DNA from: Planctomycetota bacterium
GTDB lineage: Bacteria > Planctomycetota > UBA1135 > GCA-002686595
Assembly (NCBI GenBank): GCA_012959525.1
Contig: DUDB01000075.1
Span: forward strand, 1 to 63,885
Direction: 5' to 3'
DNA: 63,885 nt
The position numbers and the translations under genes were made by a program. The notes below the pieces were generated by a model, which was not told where the DNA came from, made no database searches, and saw nothing but the letters and a program-made list of their open reading frames with translations. Positions 43,926 to 53,158 of the stretch are shown here, piece by piece; the first letter of the stretch is position 1; each line of letters begins with the position of its first letter.

Positions 43926-45707
43926 ATGAGCGTTCGCGATTGGACCTATGCCATCGTCGTGGTTTCCTTTGCCCTCTACATTGGTATTGCCATCTGGGCC
44001 AAGGCCAAGACGACCAAGGATTTCTACGTGGCGGGCGCAGATGTATCGCCCTTGGCTAACGGGATGGCGACGGCTGCGGACTGGATGAGCGCGGCCTCCT
44101 TCCTGGGCATGGCGGGCATCATCGCCTTCCAAGGCTATGACGGCTCCGTTTACTTGATGGGCTGGACCGGGGGCTACGTTCTGCTCGCACTTCTGCTCGC
44201 ACCCTACTTGCGCAAGTTCGGGAAGTTCACGGTGCCCGACTTTATCGGGGATCGCTATTACTCTCAGTCTGCGCGCATCGTCGCTGTGTTCTGTGCCATT
44301 TTCGTCTCCTTCACCTACGTCGCCGGGCAGATGCGCGGCGTGGGGATCGTGTTCAGCCGATTCCTGGAGGTTCCCGTGACCACCGGTGTGCTGATCGGCA
44401 TGGCCATCGTGTTCTTCTACGCCGTGCTCGGCGGGATGAAGGGCATCACCTACACGCAGGTAGCTCAGTACTGCGTGCTAATTTTTGCGTACCTGGTGCC
44501 GGCGATCTTCATCTCAATCATGATCACCGGCAATCCCATCCCCCAGCTGGGATTCGGGGGCCAAGTAGCCGGCGGGGAGTGGCTGCTGGACAAATTGGAT
44601 GGCCTGCACCAAGAGCTAGGGTTTGCCGCCTATACCGAAGGCTCCAAGGCCATGCTCGACGTGTTCTGCATCACCGCCGCCCTCATGGTGGGTACGGCGG
44701 GCCTGCCACACGTCATCATTCGCTTCTACACCGTGCCGAAGGTGCGCGACGCTCGCATTTCCGTCGGCTGGGCGCTGCTCTTCATCTCCATTCTGTACAC
44801 AACGGCCCCGGCCGTGGCCGTGTTCGCCCGCACCAATCTGATCCAGGAGGTTGAAGGCCGCGCCTACTCGGCGGAGGCCGGTACGGCGAAGCCGGTTCCC
44901 GCCTGGTTCAAGACTTGGGAGGGGACGGACCTCATCGCCTGGCGCGACAAGAACGACGATGGCCTGGTCCAGTATCGAGCGGGGGCCCCGTTCGAGGGCA
45001 AGCCCGCGTTCGTGGAGGGCTTGGGTGCCAATGGCGAGCGCCTTGTGGCAAACGCGAAGACCGATAACGACAACGAGCTCTACGTGGATCGGGACATCAT
45101 GGTCCTGGCCAACCCCGAGATCGCCAACCTCCCCGCTTGGGTTATCGGTCTCGTCGCGGCCGGTGCTCTCGCTGCCGCCCTCTCCACTGCAGCGGGCCTG
45201 CTCCTCGTCGTCTCTTCAGCCATCAGTCATGATCTCCTGAAGCGCGCTCTACGGCCCGACATAACGGAGAAGGGTGAGTTGCTCGCGGCACGTGTGAGCG
45301 CGGCAGTAGCCGTCGCCATAGCCGGTGTCCTGGGTATCTACCCACCGGACTACGTCGCCGCCGTCGTGGCTTTCGCATTCGGCCTGGCAGCGTCTTCGTT
45401 CTTCCCGGCGATCATCATGGGCATTTTCTCACGGCGCATGAACAAACAAGGCGCGGTGACGGGCATGGTTTGCGGCATCGTCTTTACTGCGAGCTACATC
45501 ATCTACTTCAAGTTCATCGATTCGGGTCCCGGCTCCCAGGACCGTTGGTGGTGGGGTATCTCACCCGAGGGAATCGGAGCCGTGGGCATGTTGCTGAACT
45601 TCGCCGTTGCGCTGACGATCTCCAAGCTGACCCCTCCCCCTCCGCAGCACGTACAGGACATGGTGGACTCGATTCGTATTCCAGCCGCGTCCCGAAAGGA
45701 AGGCTGA
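43926..45707 (+). CDS. Sodium:solute symporter, VC_2705-type (acetate-permease relative)
   Basis: A 593-residue transporter of the SSS family with about 13 membrane segments. Typical regions are KDFYVAGADVSPLANGMATAADWMSAASFLG and FGKFTVPDFIGDRYYS near the N-terminus, and PAWVIGLVAAGALAAALSTAAGLLL. Between membrane segments near residues 306-395 is a soluble insert with DKNDDGLVQYRA (341-352), an EF-hand-like loop. The small DUF4212 subunit is encoded directly upstream. It probably takes up a short organic acid with Na+, which would fit a Na+-pumping pyrophosphatase in the same window, but the substrate is not known. Confidence 0.9.
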   Translation: MSVRDWTYAIVVVSFALYIGIAIWAKAKTTKDFYVAGADVSPLANGMATAADWMSAASFLGMAGIIAFQGYDGSVYLMGWTGGYVLLALLLAPYLRKFGKFTVPDFIGDRYYSQSARIVAVFCAIFVSFTYVAGQMRGVGIVFSRFLEVPVTTGVLIGMAIVFFYAVLGGMKGITYTQVAQYCVLIFAYLVPAIFISIMITGNPIPQLGFGGQVAGGEWLLDKLDGLHQELGFAAYTEGSKAMLDVFCITAALMVGTAGLPHVIIRFYTVPKVRDARISVGWALLFISILYTTAPAVAVFARTNLIQEVEGRAYSAEAGTAKPVPAWFKTWEGTDLIAWRDKNDDGLVQYRAGAPFEGKPAFVEGLGANGERLVANAKTDNDNELYVDRDIMVLANPEIANLPAWVIGLVAAGALAAALSTAAGLLLVVSSAISHDLLKRALRPDITEKGELLAARVSAAVAVAIAGVLGIYPPDYVAAVVAFAFGLAASSFFPAIIMGIFSRRMNKQGAVTGMVCGIVFTASYIIYFKFIDSGPGSQDRWWWGISPEGIGAVGMLLNFAVALTISKLTPPPPQHVQDMVDSIRIPAASRKEG

Positions 45708-45774
45708 CCAGAAGCCCTTGACGGCTCGCGGCCCAAGGCCCAACCTTTCCCGAGCCTCCCGGGAGGCCCGTCCC

Positions 45775-46290
45775 ATGTCCGCCGCCAAGACCCACCGCAA
45801 GCTGCACCGAGTGGGAGCCATTCTGGTGCTCCTTCCAGCCCTGGTCCTCTTCCCCACGGGCATCCTGCTGCAGCTCAAGAAGGAAGTCGCCTGGATTCAG
45901 CCCCCCACTCAGCAAGGGTCGGCCCCGGGAGTTGAAATCACCTGGGATGAGGTCCTGGACGCCGTTCGAAGCGTTGAGAGCGCCGGGGTTTCCTCCTGGG
46001 ACGACGTCGACCGCCTCGACGTGCGACCGGGAATCGGCATCCTCAAGGTCCGCTGCATGAACCACTGGGAAGTCCAATTGGACTCACACACCGGCGAGAT
46101 TCTGCAGTCCACCTACCGCCGCTCGGATCTGATCGAGTCGCTACATGATGGATCCTGGTTCCACGACAGGGCCAAGCTGCTCATCTGGCTCCCGGTCGGC
46201 TTGATTCTGTGCGGTCTCTGGGTCACCGGACTGTATCTGTGGGTCCTTCCCTACCTCACTCGTCGCCGACGAAAGCAAACCAAGGCCTGA
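45775..46290 (+). CDS. PepSY-associated membrane protein
   Basis: A 171-residue protein counted from MSAAKTHRKL, with an N-terminal membrane helix (GAILVLLPALVLFPTGILLQL), a periplasmic PepSY-like domain (about 55-125, VRCMNHWEVQLDSHTGEIL) and a C-terminal helix (about 141-163) before a basic tail. This is the plan of small PepSY-TM proteins. It follows the symporter by about 70 nt and may be cotranscribed with it. Function in this context is unknown. Confidence 0.78.
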   Translation: MSAAKTHRKLHRVGAILVLLPALVLFPTGILLQLKKEVAWIQPPTQQGSAPGVEITWDEVLDAVRSVESAGVSSWDDVDRLDVRPGIGILKVRCMNHWEVQLDSHTGEILQSTYRRSDLIESLHDGSWFHDRAKLLIWLPVGLILCGLWVTGLYLWVLPYLTRRRRKQTKA

Positions 46291-46294
46291 GCAG

Positions 46295-46846
46295 ATGCCT
46301 CTCCGCCGCGTCGTCGTCTACTGCGGCTCAAGTCCGGGATCCCACGGTGAGTACGTCGACACGGCGCAAGCTCTGGGGCGTACCCTCGCTGAACGTGACA
46401 TTGAACTGGTCTACGGTGGAGCGAAGGTCGGGACCATGGGCGCCATAGCAGATGCCGCCTTGGAAGCGGGCGGCCGCGTAATCGGAGTCATCCCCAGCAC
46501 ACTGGTGGAGATGGAAGTGGCCCACGAAGGACTCAGTGAATTACACGAAGTTGAGACCATGCATGAGCGCAAGGCTCTGATGCTTGAGCTCAGTGACGGT
46601 GCCATAACGCTCCCCGGCGGACACGGCTCTCTCGACGAGCTGTTCGAAGCCCTGGCCTGGCTGCAACTGGGGATTCACTCCATCCCCATCGGCCTACTGA
46701 ACGTGCGCGGATACTACGACCACCTCCTGGCCCACCTCGACCACGCCCGGGGCGAGGGCTTTCTGGCCCCCGACCACCATGAACTCCTTCTGGTCGAGAA
46801 AGACGCCAACCAACTCCTCGACCTGATGGCTCGATTCAGGTCTTAG
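46295..46846 (+). CDS. LOG-family protein (TIGR00730, nucleotide 5'-monophosphate phosphoribohydrolase)
   Basis: A 183-residue Rossmann-fold protein with the family motifs VVVYCGSSPG (6-15), VYGGAKVGTMG (39-49) and PGGHGSLDE (107-115). The Arg and Glu of the active-site helix are present in ERKALMLE. LOG proteins release the base from nucleoside monophosphates, first studied with cytokinin precursors; bacterial members are often of unknown physiological role. It follows the PepSY gene by four bases and its end overlaps the convergent acyltransferase-like gene by 11 bases. Confidence 0.9.
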   Translation: MPLRRVVVYCGSSPGSHGEYVDTAQALGRTLAERDIELVYGGAKVGTMGAIADAALEAGGRVIGVIPSTLVEMEVAHEGLSELHEVETMHERKALMLELSDGAITLPGGHGSLDELFEALAWLQLGIHSIPIGLLNVRGYYDHLLAHLDHARGEGFLAPDHHELLLVEKDANQLLDLMARFRS

Positions 46847-47912
46847 TCACTACCGATTGCGGAGCGCTGTGGGCGAAGCGTCGCAGGACAGTCTCGGCCG
46901 GTCCTTGTGAGAAGCGAAGGCGCCAGAAGTGGGACCCCACGATCGACAGCAAACAGAATCCTCCACACCAGCCCAGGACAAATGCGGGGGCCATGCTTCG
47001 TGTAGGCTGAATCGCAATCAAGGGGTAGGCGCCGACCAGCACATGCAGGACGTAGAGGGAGAAGGCCAGTTGGCCCGTGTGCGACAAGGCGCGCACGACC
47101 CAGGTGCTTTCCCATCGGTTGGCGACCCGCAGGCACAGCGCAAGGGTGAAGGTGGCCAGGGCCCCGGCTGCCAGAACGTAGAAAAGTGAAGGGGGCATGG
47201 AGTCAGTCACGAACAGATAGGCAGCCTCGTTCTTCTCCAGGCCCCCGAGGTTCGAGATGATCGAGTGGGAGGCCCATTCAGTCGCCACGGCAACGATCAG
47301 AGCTGGCCAGATCATGCGCTCCACACGAGCGGGATCGGCGACCAGCCTCCGTCCAAGCCACATGCCGTAGAAGAGGAAAGCCAGCCAGGGAAAGAGCGGG
47401 TGGAACCCGTTGAACAGGAGGTTGCGCGTCTGCCCGGTCCAGGTAAGCAGGCCTTCGTACTCCAGCCGGGTGAAATCCCAACCGGCCCCGTAGTCAAAGA
47501 CCATGAGGAGTGCGAGTGCCGTCAAGGTCACGACAGCCACTCCGAGGGCAAGGACCCTGTTTCCCCAGCTAAGCGCCATGCCTCCAACAATGAAGTACCA
47601 CCCGTAGTAGTGGAGAATGTCCCCTGGCCAGACAACCCAGAACAAGTACCCCAAGACGAGAAAGAACAGTCCCCGCCGAAAGGCCACACGCCGGCCTCGC
47701 CCCACATCCCGACGCGCCAGCAGGGAGAGTCCGATGCCGGCCAGGACGACGAACAGCGCACTGGCACGGCCGGCAGGCAGAGCCAAGAGCGTGGCACTCA
47801 AGCCGGTGGATTGGGGCACGCTCAGAATCTGATCAAAGTTCACGGCGACCATCCCGAAGATGGCCAAGGCGCGTGCCAGATCCACTCCGGGCAAGCGCCG
47901 ATGCCCCTTCAT
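46836..47912 (-). CDS. DUF418/DUF1624-like integral membrane acyltransferase relative
   Basis: A 358-residue protein counted from MKGHRRLPGVDLARALAIFGMVAVNF. It has about ten membrane helices and the R/K-x2-x-GVDLARALAIFGM opening typical of acyltransferase-related DUF418 or DUF1624 families, with ALSHTGQLAFSLYVLHVLVG near the C-terminus. Its start overlaps the threonine-synthase stop (ATGA), although a metabolic link is not obvious. It could modify a surface glycan or lipid. Assignment is by topology and motif only. Confidence 0.78.
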   Translation of the reverse strand: MKGHRRLPGVDLARALAIFGMVAVNFDQILSVPQSTGLSATLLALPAGRASALFVVLAGIGLSLLARRDVGRGRRVAFRRGLFFLVLGYLFWVVWPGDILHYYGWYFIVGGMALSWGNRVLALGVAVVTLTALALLMVFDYGAGWDFTRLEYEGLLTWTGQTRNLLFNGFHPLFPWLAFLFYGMWLGRRLVADPARVERMIWPALIVAVATEWASHSIISNLGGLEKNEAAYLFVTDSMPPSLFYVLAAGALATFTLALCLRVANRWESTWVVRALSHTGQLAFSLYVLHVLVGAYPLIAIQPTRSMAPAFVLGWCGGFCLLSIVGSHFWRLRFSQGPAETVLRRFAHSAPQSVVTKT

Positions 47913-49180
47913 GCGTTGCCCCTTCCCGGAGCGTCCCACTCCGCCACGGCGCGCTGAATCTCTGACAGATCGGGCTCAACAATCCGGGATTGGTTGGCAT
48001 GGGAGGCTTCTCCCAGGCGACCCTCGTGATAAGCCAAGGTCGTGTCCGGATCTTTCAGGATATGCCCCGTGAGAACACAGACGACCGTCTCCTCCGGGTC
48101 AATGATCCCACGCAGAGCCAGCTTCTTGGCCCCGGCGAAGGCCGCGCAGCTAGCGGGTTCTGCGCCCAGGCCTGCCCGGTCGACTTCTGCCTTGGCCACA
48201 AGGATCTCCTCGTCGCTGACTGCGAGGACCTCCCCACGGGTCTCCCGAATCGAACGCACAGCGCGCGAAAAGGACACCGGCGCTCCGATCTTGATGGCGG
48301 TGGCCAGGGTTTCGGCGTGAACCGTGTCGAGCCGATCAAAGCCCCTAGCGAAGCTGGCGGCAAATGGCGCAGCCCCTTCCGCCTGCACAGCGGCGAGCCT
48401 GGGAACGCTGTCTATCAGGCCCAACGCCAAAGCCTCTCGAAGAGCCTTCCCAAAGGCCGTGCAGTTGCCCAGGTTCCCCGCGGGGAAAACGATCCAGTCA
48501 GGAGCCTGCCAATTGAGCTGCTGCAGCATCTCGAACACGATGGTCTTTTGCCCTTCGATGCGAAATGGATTGGCGGAGTTGAGGAGAGCAACATCTCCCC
48601 TAAATGCGAGCTCTGCCACGATCTTCATGGCGCAGTCGAAGTCACCCCTCACCCTCAAGACGCGTGCGCCATAGGCAATCGCCTGGGCGAGTTTGCTGCT
48701 GGCCGTGGAGGCTTCAGGTAACAGCACAATCGCCGGATATCCAGCGTGGGCGGCATAGGCGGCAAGGCTGGCCGCGGTATTACCCGTCGACGCGCAGGCC
48801 AACGCTTTCGCCCCACCCGCGATGGCACGGCTAACGGCCACGGTCATGCCACGATCCTTGAAGGACCCTGTGGGATTGTGCCCTTCGTGTTTTATGCGCA
48901 GCCCTGGCAGGAGAGAGGCCGCACACAGGGACTCGGACCTGTAGAGCGGCGTGTTTCCTTCGGCGAGGGTGACGATCTGGTCGGGATCGAGCTCTGGATC
49001 GACGAGTTGGGCGAAACGCCACACGCCACTGGGTTGATCACTGCTCGGGTCGAAACTCTGTCGGGTCAGACCCTGTGGGAAGTCGTGCTCAACGTCCAGA
49101 AGAGCATGCGAGTGAGCTCCGTAGTCGAGGGTCACCTCAGTGGGCGAGAGACCTGTGTCGGGATCGATGAGCCGGGGCAT
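47909..49180 (-). CDS. thrC: Threonine synthase
   Basis: A 423-residue PLP enzyme that converts O-phosphohomoserine to threonine. The PLP lysine lies in NPTGSFKDRGM (Lys108), with CASTGNTAASLAAYAAHAG and VFPAGNLGNCTAFGKAL for phosphate and PLP binding. The N-terminal region lacks the paired cysteines found in some ThrC proteins. It is not in an operon with other threonine genes here. It overlaps the downstream membrane acyltransferase-like gene by four bases. Confidence 0.93.
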   Translation of the reverse strand: MPRLIDPDTGLSPTEVTLDYGAHSHALLDVEHDFPQGLTRQSFDPSSDQPSGVWRFAQLVDPELDPDQIVTLAEGNTPLYRSESLCAASLLPGLRIKHEGHNPTGSFKDRGMTVAVSRAIAGGAKALACASTGNTAASLAAYAAHAGYPAIVLLPEASTASSKLAQAIAYGARVLRVRGDFDCAMKIVAELAFRGDVALLNSANPFRIEGQKTIVFEMLQQLNWQAPDWIVFPAGNLGNCTAFGKALREALALGLIDSVPRLAAVQAEGAAPFAASFARGFDRLDTVHAETLATAIKIGAPVSFSRAVRSIRETRGEVLAVSDEEILVAKAEVDRAGLGAEPASCAAFAGAKKLALRGIIDPEETVVCVLTGHILKDPDTTLAYHEGRLGEASHANQSRIVEPDLSEIQRAVAEWDAPGRGNA

Positions 49181-49276
49181 GGGCCCAGCTTGATGTCAGG
49201 CAGGGCGCGGATCCAGGATTCCGGTCTATCGGTTTCTGGCATCCGACCAATCGACACGAGCCTCAGGGCACGTCCC

Positions 49277-50590
49277 CTAGCTCCGCAGCCTCTCACCGAT
49301 CTGGCGGTCGCATTCGCTTGCCAGATTCTCGCCGGTCAACTCCTCTCCATCACCCAGAGACATCCGCACGAAGAGCGTATCGCTCGCCGCACAAAGGCCC
49401 TTGAACCTTGCGTAGTCGTCTTCGGCCAGGCGTGTCGCCAGAACCACCAGATCGTGCTCGGAAGCGTTCAATTCCTGGTCCAGCAGCTCTCCCGCAGGCG
49501 CGCCCTCTTCAAGCTCCACCCAGCGCATGGTGTCCAGCCCCAGCTCCGCGACCATCCCTTCAGGCTTGGGGCCCTGAGGGGCCAGAACCAAGATCCGGAC
49601 GCCAGCCAAGAGGTTCTTGGGAGCTGCGGTGCCCTTACCTCCCCCACCAGAATTAGCTCGGATGCTCTTCGCAGTCTGCTCCAAGCGCTCCATCAGTTGT
49701 GGTGCCTTTGTGCTGTCCGCGGGATCATCGAGGCGCATGTGACGATCCACGTACACACGATGACGTGTCGTCTGCTCCTTGAGCCACAGGAACAGATCGC
49801 GCTGGTCGCTATCCCCGCGCAAGTCGCAGTGAGCCAAAGCTGTCAGTAGGGAAGACTGGGATTCGGCGAGCAGGAACAGGAGGTCCGGTGCCGGCACGGG
49901 TGACAGGGCACCCTCGGCTTTCAACTCAATACATAGCTCCGCAGCGCGGGCGACGATGTCGTAGCACAGAGCCACTTCCTCCACGCGCTTGTCTTCGGGC
50001 AGCGGGCGCGGCGAGTCGAGCATCCATGCGTAGCAGTCCTCCAGCTCCTCGCGCCGTGCGCGCAAGTTGTTTTCCTCAGCGGACAAGTCGTCTCCATCCG
50101 TGCCCGAAGGAGCCTCGCTCCGACGGCGAATAGCAAACCGACAGGATTCCGCTTTCCAACGAGCACGCTTCACGATCAACTCGAGGTTCACGCCGACAGC
50201 GAGTTGGTCTACCGCGGCCGACTCCCGCTGAAAATCACGCCGACTGGGGTGGGGGGTCAAGGTGCGCTGAGCCAACAGCTCCCCTTCCTCTCCTTCCATC
50301 CCGCCCAAGGCTGAGCGCAAGTGCCTGAGGGCTGCACGCACATCCGCCCTCTCCTGCCCCACTTCGAGCAGGGTGTTCAAGAGCAGGTGCAAGTCGTCAG
50401 ATAGTTGCGGAGAACGAAGCGTGTCCACGGTGTCGGATAAGGCAGATAATTTGGTGACGCCACCAGGTGCGTCGGGGAGATGGGTGCCGAGTGTAGCGCT
50501 CCCCCTCCATGCCGAGGTCGCAACAGCGAGACGGTCCAAGCTCGACTTGAACTCCGAATCACGGGCATTCCATGGGAAGCCCGTAATCAT
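49277..50590 (-). CDS. Hypothetical protein with a helical body and a Rossmann-like C-terminal domain
   Basis: A 437-residue protein of unknown function, divergent from the FHA-protease gene. Residues about 50-330 are mostly helical and charged (EEVGQERADVRAALRHLRSALGG, LSAEENNLRARREELEDCYAWM). After a Gly-rich linker near 315-325, the last 110 residues alternate strand and helix (VRILVLAPQG, HDLVVLATRLAEDDYARFKGLC) in a way that recalls DUF2325, a small domain of unknown function. There is a GGAG-type ribosome-binding site. It may work with the FHA protein encoded opposite. Confidence 0.6.
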   Translation of the reverse strand: MITGFPWNARDSEFKSSLDRLAVATSAWRGSATLGTHLPDAPGGVTKLSALSDTVDTLRSPQLSDDLHLLLNTLLEVGQERADVRAALRHLRSALGGMEGEEGELLAQRTLTPHPSRRDFQRESAAVDQLAVGVNLELIVKRARWKAESCRFAIRRRSEAPSGTDGDDLSAEENNLRARREELEDCYAWMLDSPRPLPEDKRVEEVALCYDIVARAAELCIELKAEGALSPVPAPDLLFLLAESQSSLLTALAHCDLRGDSDQRDLFLWLKEQTTRHRVYVDRHMRLDDPADSTKAPQLMERLEQTAKSIRANSGGGGKGTAAPKNLLAGVRILVLAPQGPKPEGMVAELGLDTMRWVELEEGAPAGELLDQELNASEHDLVVLATRLAEDDYARFKGLCAASDTLFVRMSLGDGEELTGENLASECDRQIGERLRS

Positions 50591-50648
50591 GGGATTGCTC
50601 TCCGCAATGTGTTGTGCCCAAGAATGTCCGGAACCGTCCCGCCGAGGC

Positions 50649-50654
50649 TAGAAT
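50649..50654 (+). promoter_or_regulatory. -10-like hexamer (TAGAAT) before the FHA-protease gene
   Basis: TAGAAT ends six bases before the ATG at 50661, the same spacing as before the DedA gene. It is the best single example of a leaderless start in the window, although no -35 is clear. Confidence 0.35.
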
Positions 50655-50660
50655 TGGACC

Positions 50661-52310
50661 ATGTCGCTCCCTTCTGAACCCCATCAGATTCCCCGTCCCA
50701 GTTGCTGGCGGCTCAAGCCTCTTGCCGTCGACGGCTGGGATTCATCCATCAAACCCGCGAAGGAGCGCCTGACTTTGGGGCGGTCAGAGGACAATGACAT
50801 CGTGCTGGACGGGGAGATTTACCCGTCCGTCTCCGGCCATCACAGCCTGATCGAATTTGTGGATGGAGAGCTGTGGGTCGAGGATCTCGGATCGCGCAAT
50901 GGAACCTATGTGGACGGCGAGACGATCACCCGCACGACGGTCAACCTAGGTGCTCAGCTTCAACTCGGGACCATAGGACCACGCTTCGCCGTGGTGTCCA
51001 GCGAGCCTCTGTCCCAGACAATGTTCGTCGACCCCAAGTCCATGCAAGCGACCATGGGAAAGGTCTCGGAGAAGCAGGTCCATGACCTGGTTCAGCGCAG
51101 AACGCTGCGGACCTACGTGGGAGTGACGGTTCTGAGCGCAGCACTGATCACCATTCTGGTCTGGTGGACCCGCGATACCATGCGCACCAACAAGGGCGAG
51201 ATGACGGCCATGCAGGAGGAAGCCAACACGGCCCAGCGTGAACGGGACGCGCAGGTCAAGGACGAGCTGCGCCTTGCACGTGGGGTGATCAAGCAATTGC
51301 AGGAGTTAAACGCAATCCACGAGGAACAGCGCATCGAGCGCGAGCGCGAGCGCGAGAGCTTGACCCAGGCACTCAGGGAACGGGTTGAAGAACGGGAGAA
51401 CGCTGCGGTGAAACTGGGCGAGCGCCTGGTCGCCCTAGAAGGTGATGATGCGCAAGGAGCAGAAATCCAGCGCCTGTCACGCCTGATCGAGGAGACCCAA
51501 GCGGATCTGCAAGAGGCTCGCACCCAGCTGACCTCGTTCAACCCCGTGAACCTGGAGCAGGCCCGCCTCGCGGGTGTCAGCCACGTTCGCCGGACCGTTG
51601 TCCTCCTCGAGGTGGAGGTTGCCCTGGTGAATTCCGAGACCATGGAGCTGCTCTACCTGTCGCGCGACAGCGAACCCAATTTTGAGGGACGCGGCATCCC
51701 CGTGATCATGGAGTCCAGCGGTTCGGGCTTCTGCGTCGACGAAGGTGGCTGGATCCTGACCAACGCCCATGTGGCCGACCCGCACCAGGGGGATCTCCTT
51801 GCCTTGGCGAGCGAGCTTCCCATCACCACCCAGATTTCTATTTACGCGGTGTTCTCTGGAACGCAAGAGCGCCACCACGCCGAATTGGTGAAGGTCGCTG
51901 ATGACGACGTCGACCTGGCGCTTGTACGCATCGATCCGTTCGAGGGAATGCCCCACCTCAACGACTTCAACCTGGCGAGTGCCGCACCCGAACCTGGGGG
52001 CGACCTCTATCTGCTGGGCTTCCCCCTGGGCAACTTCGCCCTGCAGGAGGGTCGCACGGTGATCGCCTCCACCTTCCGCGGGATCCTCTCACGCATCGTG
52101 GACGGCAGCCTGCAGGTGGACGCCGGGGTGCACCCCGGCAATAGCGGTGGGCCCATCACGGACCCTCTCGGTCACGTGATCGGGATTGTCACCAGCGTCC
52201 AGGCCACGCCTGAGCAGACGGCTGTGTACACCATCGGGTACGGAATTCCGATTGCCGATGCGACCAGCATCTGGCCGCCCCCGGATACTCAACCTGCTGA
52301 GGACGAGTGA
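50661..52310 (+). CDS. FHA domain–membrane–coiled-coil–trypsin-like protease fusion
   Basis: A 549-residue protein. Residues about 35-110 form an FHA domain (LGRSEDNDIVLD, DLGSRNGTYVDG). A single membrane helix spans about 152-168, then a long charged coiled coil (180-300), then a chymotrypsin-fold serine protease with His370 (TNAHVAD), Asp418 (DVDLALVRID) and Ser495 (GNSGGP). The FHA would face the cytoplasm and the protease the periplasm, so phosphopeptide binding inside could regulate proteolysis outside. The start codon has no SD but follows a -10-like TAGAAT by six bases. It overlaps birA by four bases. Confidence 0.9.
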   Translation: MSLPSEPHQIPRPSCWRLKPLAVDGWDSSIKPAKERLTLGRSEDNDIVLDGEIYPSVSGHHSLIEFVDGELWVEDLGSRNGTYVDGETITRTTVNLGAQLQLGTIGPRFAVVSSEPLSQTMFVDPKSMQATMGKVSEKQVHDLVQRRTLRTYVGVTVLSAALITILVWWTRDTMRTNKGEMTAMQEEANTAQRERDAQVKDELRLARGVIKQLQELNAIHEEQRIERERERESLTQALRERVEERENAAVKLGERLVALEGDDAQGAEIQRLSRLIEETQADLQEARTQLTSFNPVNLEQARLAGVSHVRRTVVLLEVEVALVNSETMELLYLSRDSEPNFEGRGIPVIMESSGSGFCVDEGGWILTNAHVADPHQGDLLALASELPITTQISIYAVFSGTQERHHAELVKVADDDVDLALVRIDPFEGMPHLNDFNLASAAPEPGGDLYLLGFPLGNFALQEGRTVIASTFRGILSRIVDGSLQVDAGVHPGNSGGPITDPLGHVIGIVTSVQATPEQTAVYTIGYGIPIADATSIWPPPDTQPAEDE

Positions 52311-53059
52311 GCGTATCTCCAGGGAGACGCTTCGCGCATGGGGCCACGGACTCTACGAACGAGCGCGCCTTGGTCGCTCTGGCGGAAGGAACGGCCTGCG
52401 ATGGAGATTGGCACGTGGCAGATGAACAGAGTGCAGGCCGTGGCCGCCTCGGCCGGAAATGGCACAGCCCGGCCGGCCAAGGCCTCTACCTGAGTCTGAT
52501 CCACTGCCCAAGTAACCCCTTGCCTGCCGCGGCGGCTTCGATGGCCGCAGGTCTGGCATTGTTCGACACCATCAGCCAGTTGGGAGTGAGTGAATCGATG
52601 CTACGGTGGCCGAATGACCTGATGGTCCATGGAGCCAAGCTGGCCGGGATCCTTGTGGAGACCCGCGGCTGGGATCCCAAGGCACCCGCCTACGTGGTCG
52701 GGATGGGCATCAACGTCACGGGGTCCGAGCTGCCCCAGGCTCTGCATGACGAGCGGGAGGTGGTCAGCCTCGCTCAGCTGGGCCTCGAGACCACGGCCGA
52801 GAAGCTGGAGGATCCTCTTCTTGGTCACCTTCACTCCCGCCTGGCCCAAGCCGCGGGCCCACACCGTGGTGACATCTGTGCGGATTACCTTGCCTCCCTG
52901 GATCTGAGAAGCGCCCACGTTCTGGCCCAGGCGGGCTCCACCCAAGCGCAAGGCCCCATTGGGGGTCTCGATTTCGATCGGGGTATCGGGATCGAAACCG
53001 ACAGGGGGATGGCGTGGCTCCCGCTGGAGTTCCTGGTGAAGTTGGACCGCGTACAGTGA
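52307..53059 (+). CDS. birA: Biotin–[acetyl-CoA-carboxylase] ligase
   Basis: A 250-residue ligase lacking the N-terminal DNA-binding domain of E. coli BirA, so it is a group I enzyme. The ATP/biotin motif GRGRLGRKW (about 44-52) and RWPNDLMVHGAKLAGILVET are clear. It starts at GTG overlapping the protease stop by four bases (GTGA). It biotinylates carboxylase carrier proteins in the cytoplasm. The C-terminal SH3-like domain is present in short form. Confidence 0.92.
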   Translation: MSVSPGRRFAHGATDSTNERALVALAEGTACDGDWHVADEQSAGRGRLGRKWHSPAGQGLYLSLIHCPSNPLPAAAASMAAGLALFDTISQLGVSESMLRWPNDLMVHGAKLAGILVETRGWDPKAPAYVVGMGINVTGSELPQALHDEREVVSLAQLGLETTAEKLEDPLLGHLHSRLAQAAGPHRGDICADYLASLDLRSAHVLAQAGSTQAQGPIGGLDFDRGIGIETDRGMAWLPLEFLVKLDRVQ

Positions 53060-53158
53060 TGTGGGCTCATGCGGTGGTCAGCAGCAGCGCCCGCCACTAG
53101 GATAGTCCGGTCAGAACCCAAAGAAGGTCCGATTCTCGGGCCCAAACGGCAATTGATC

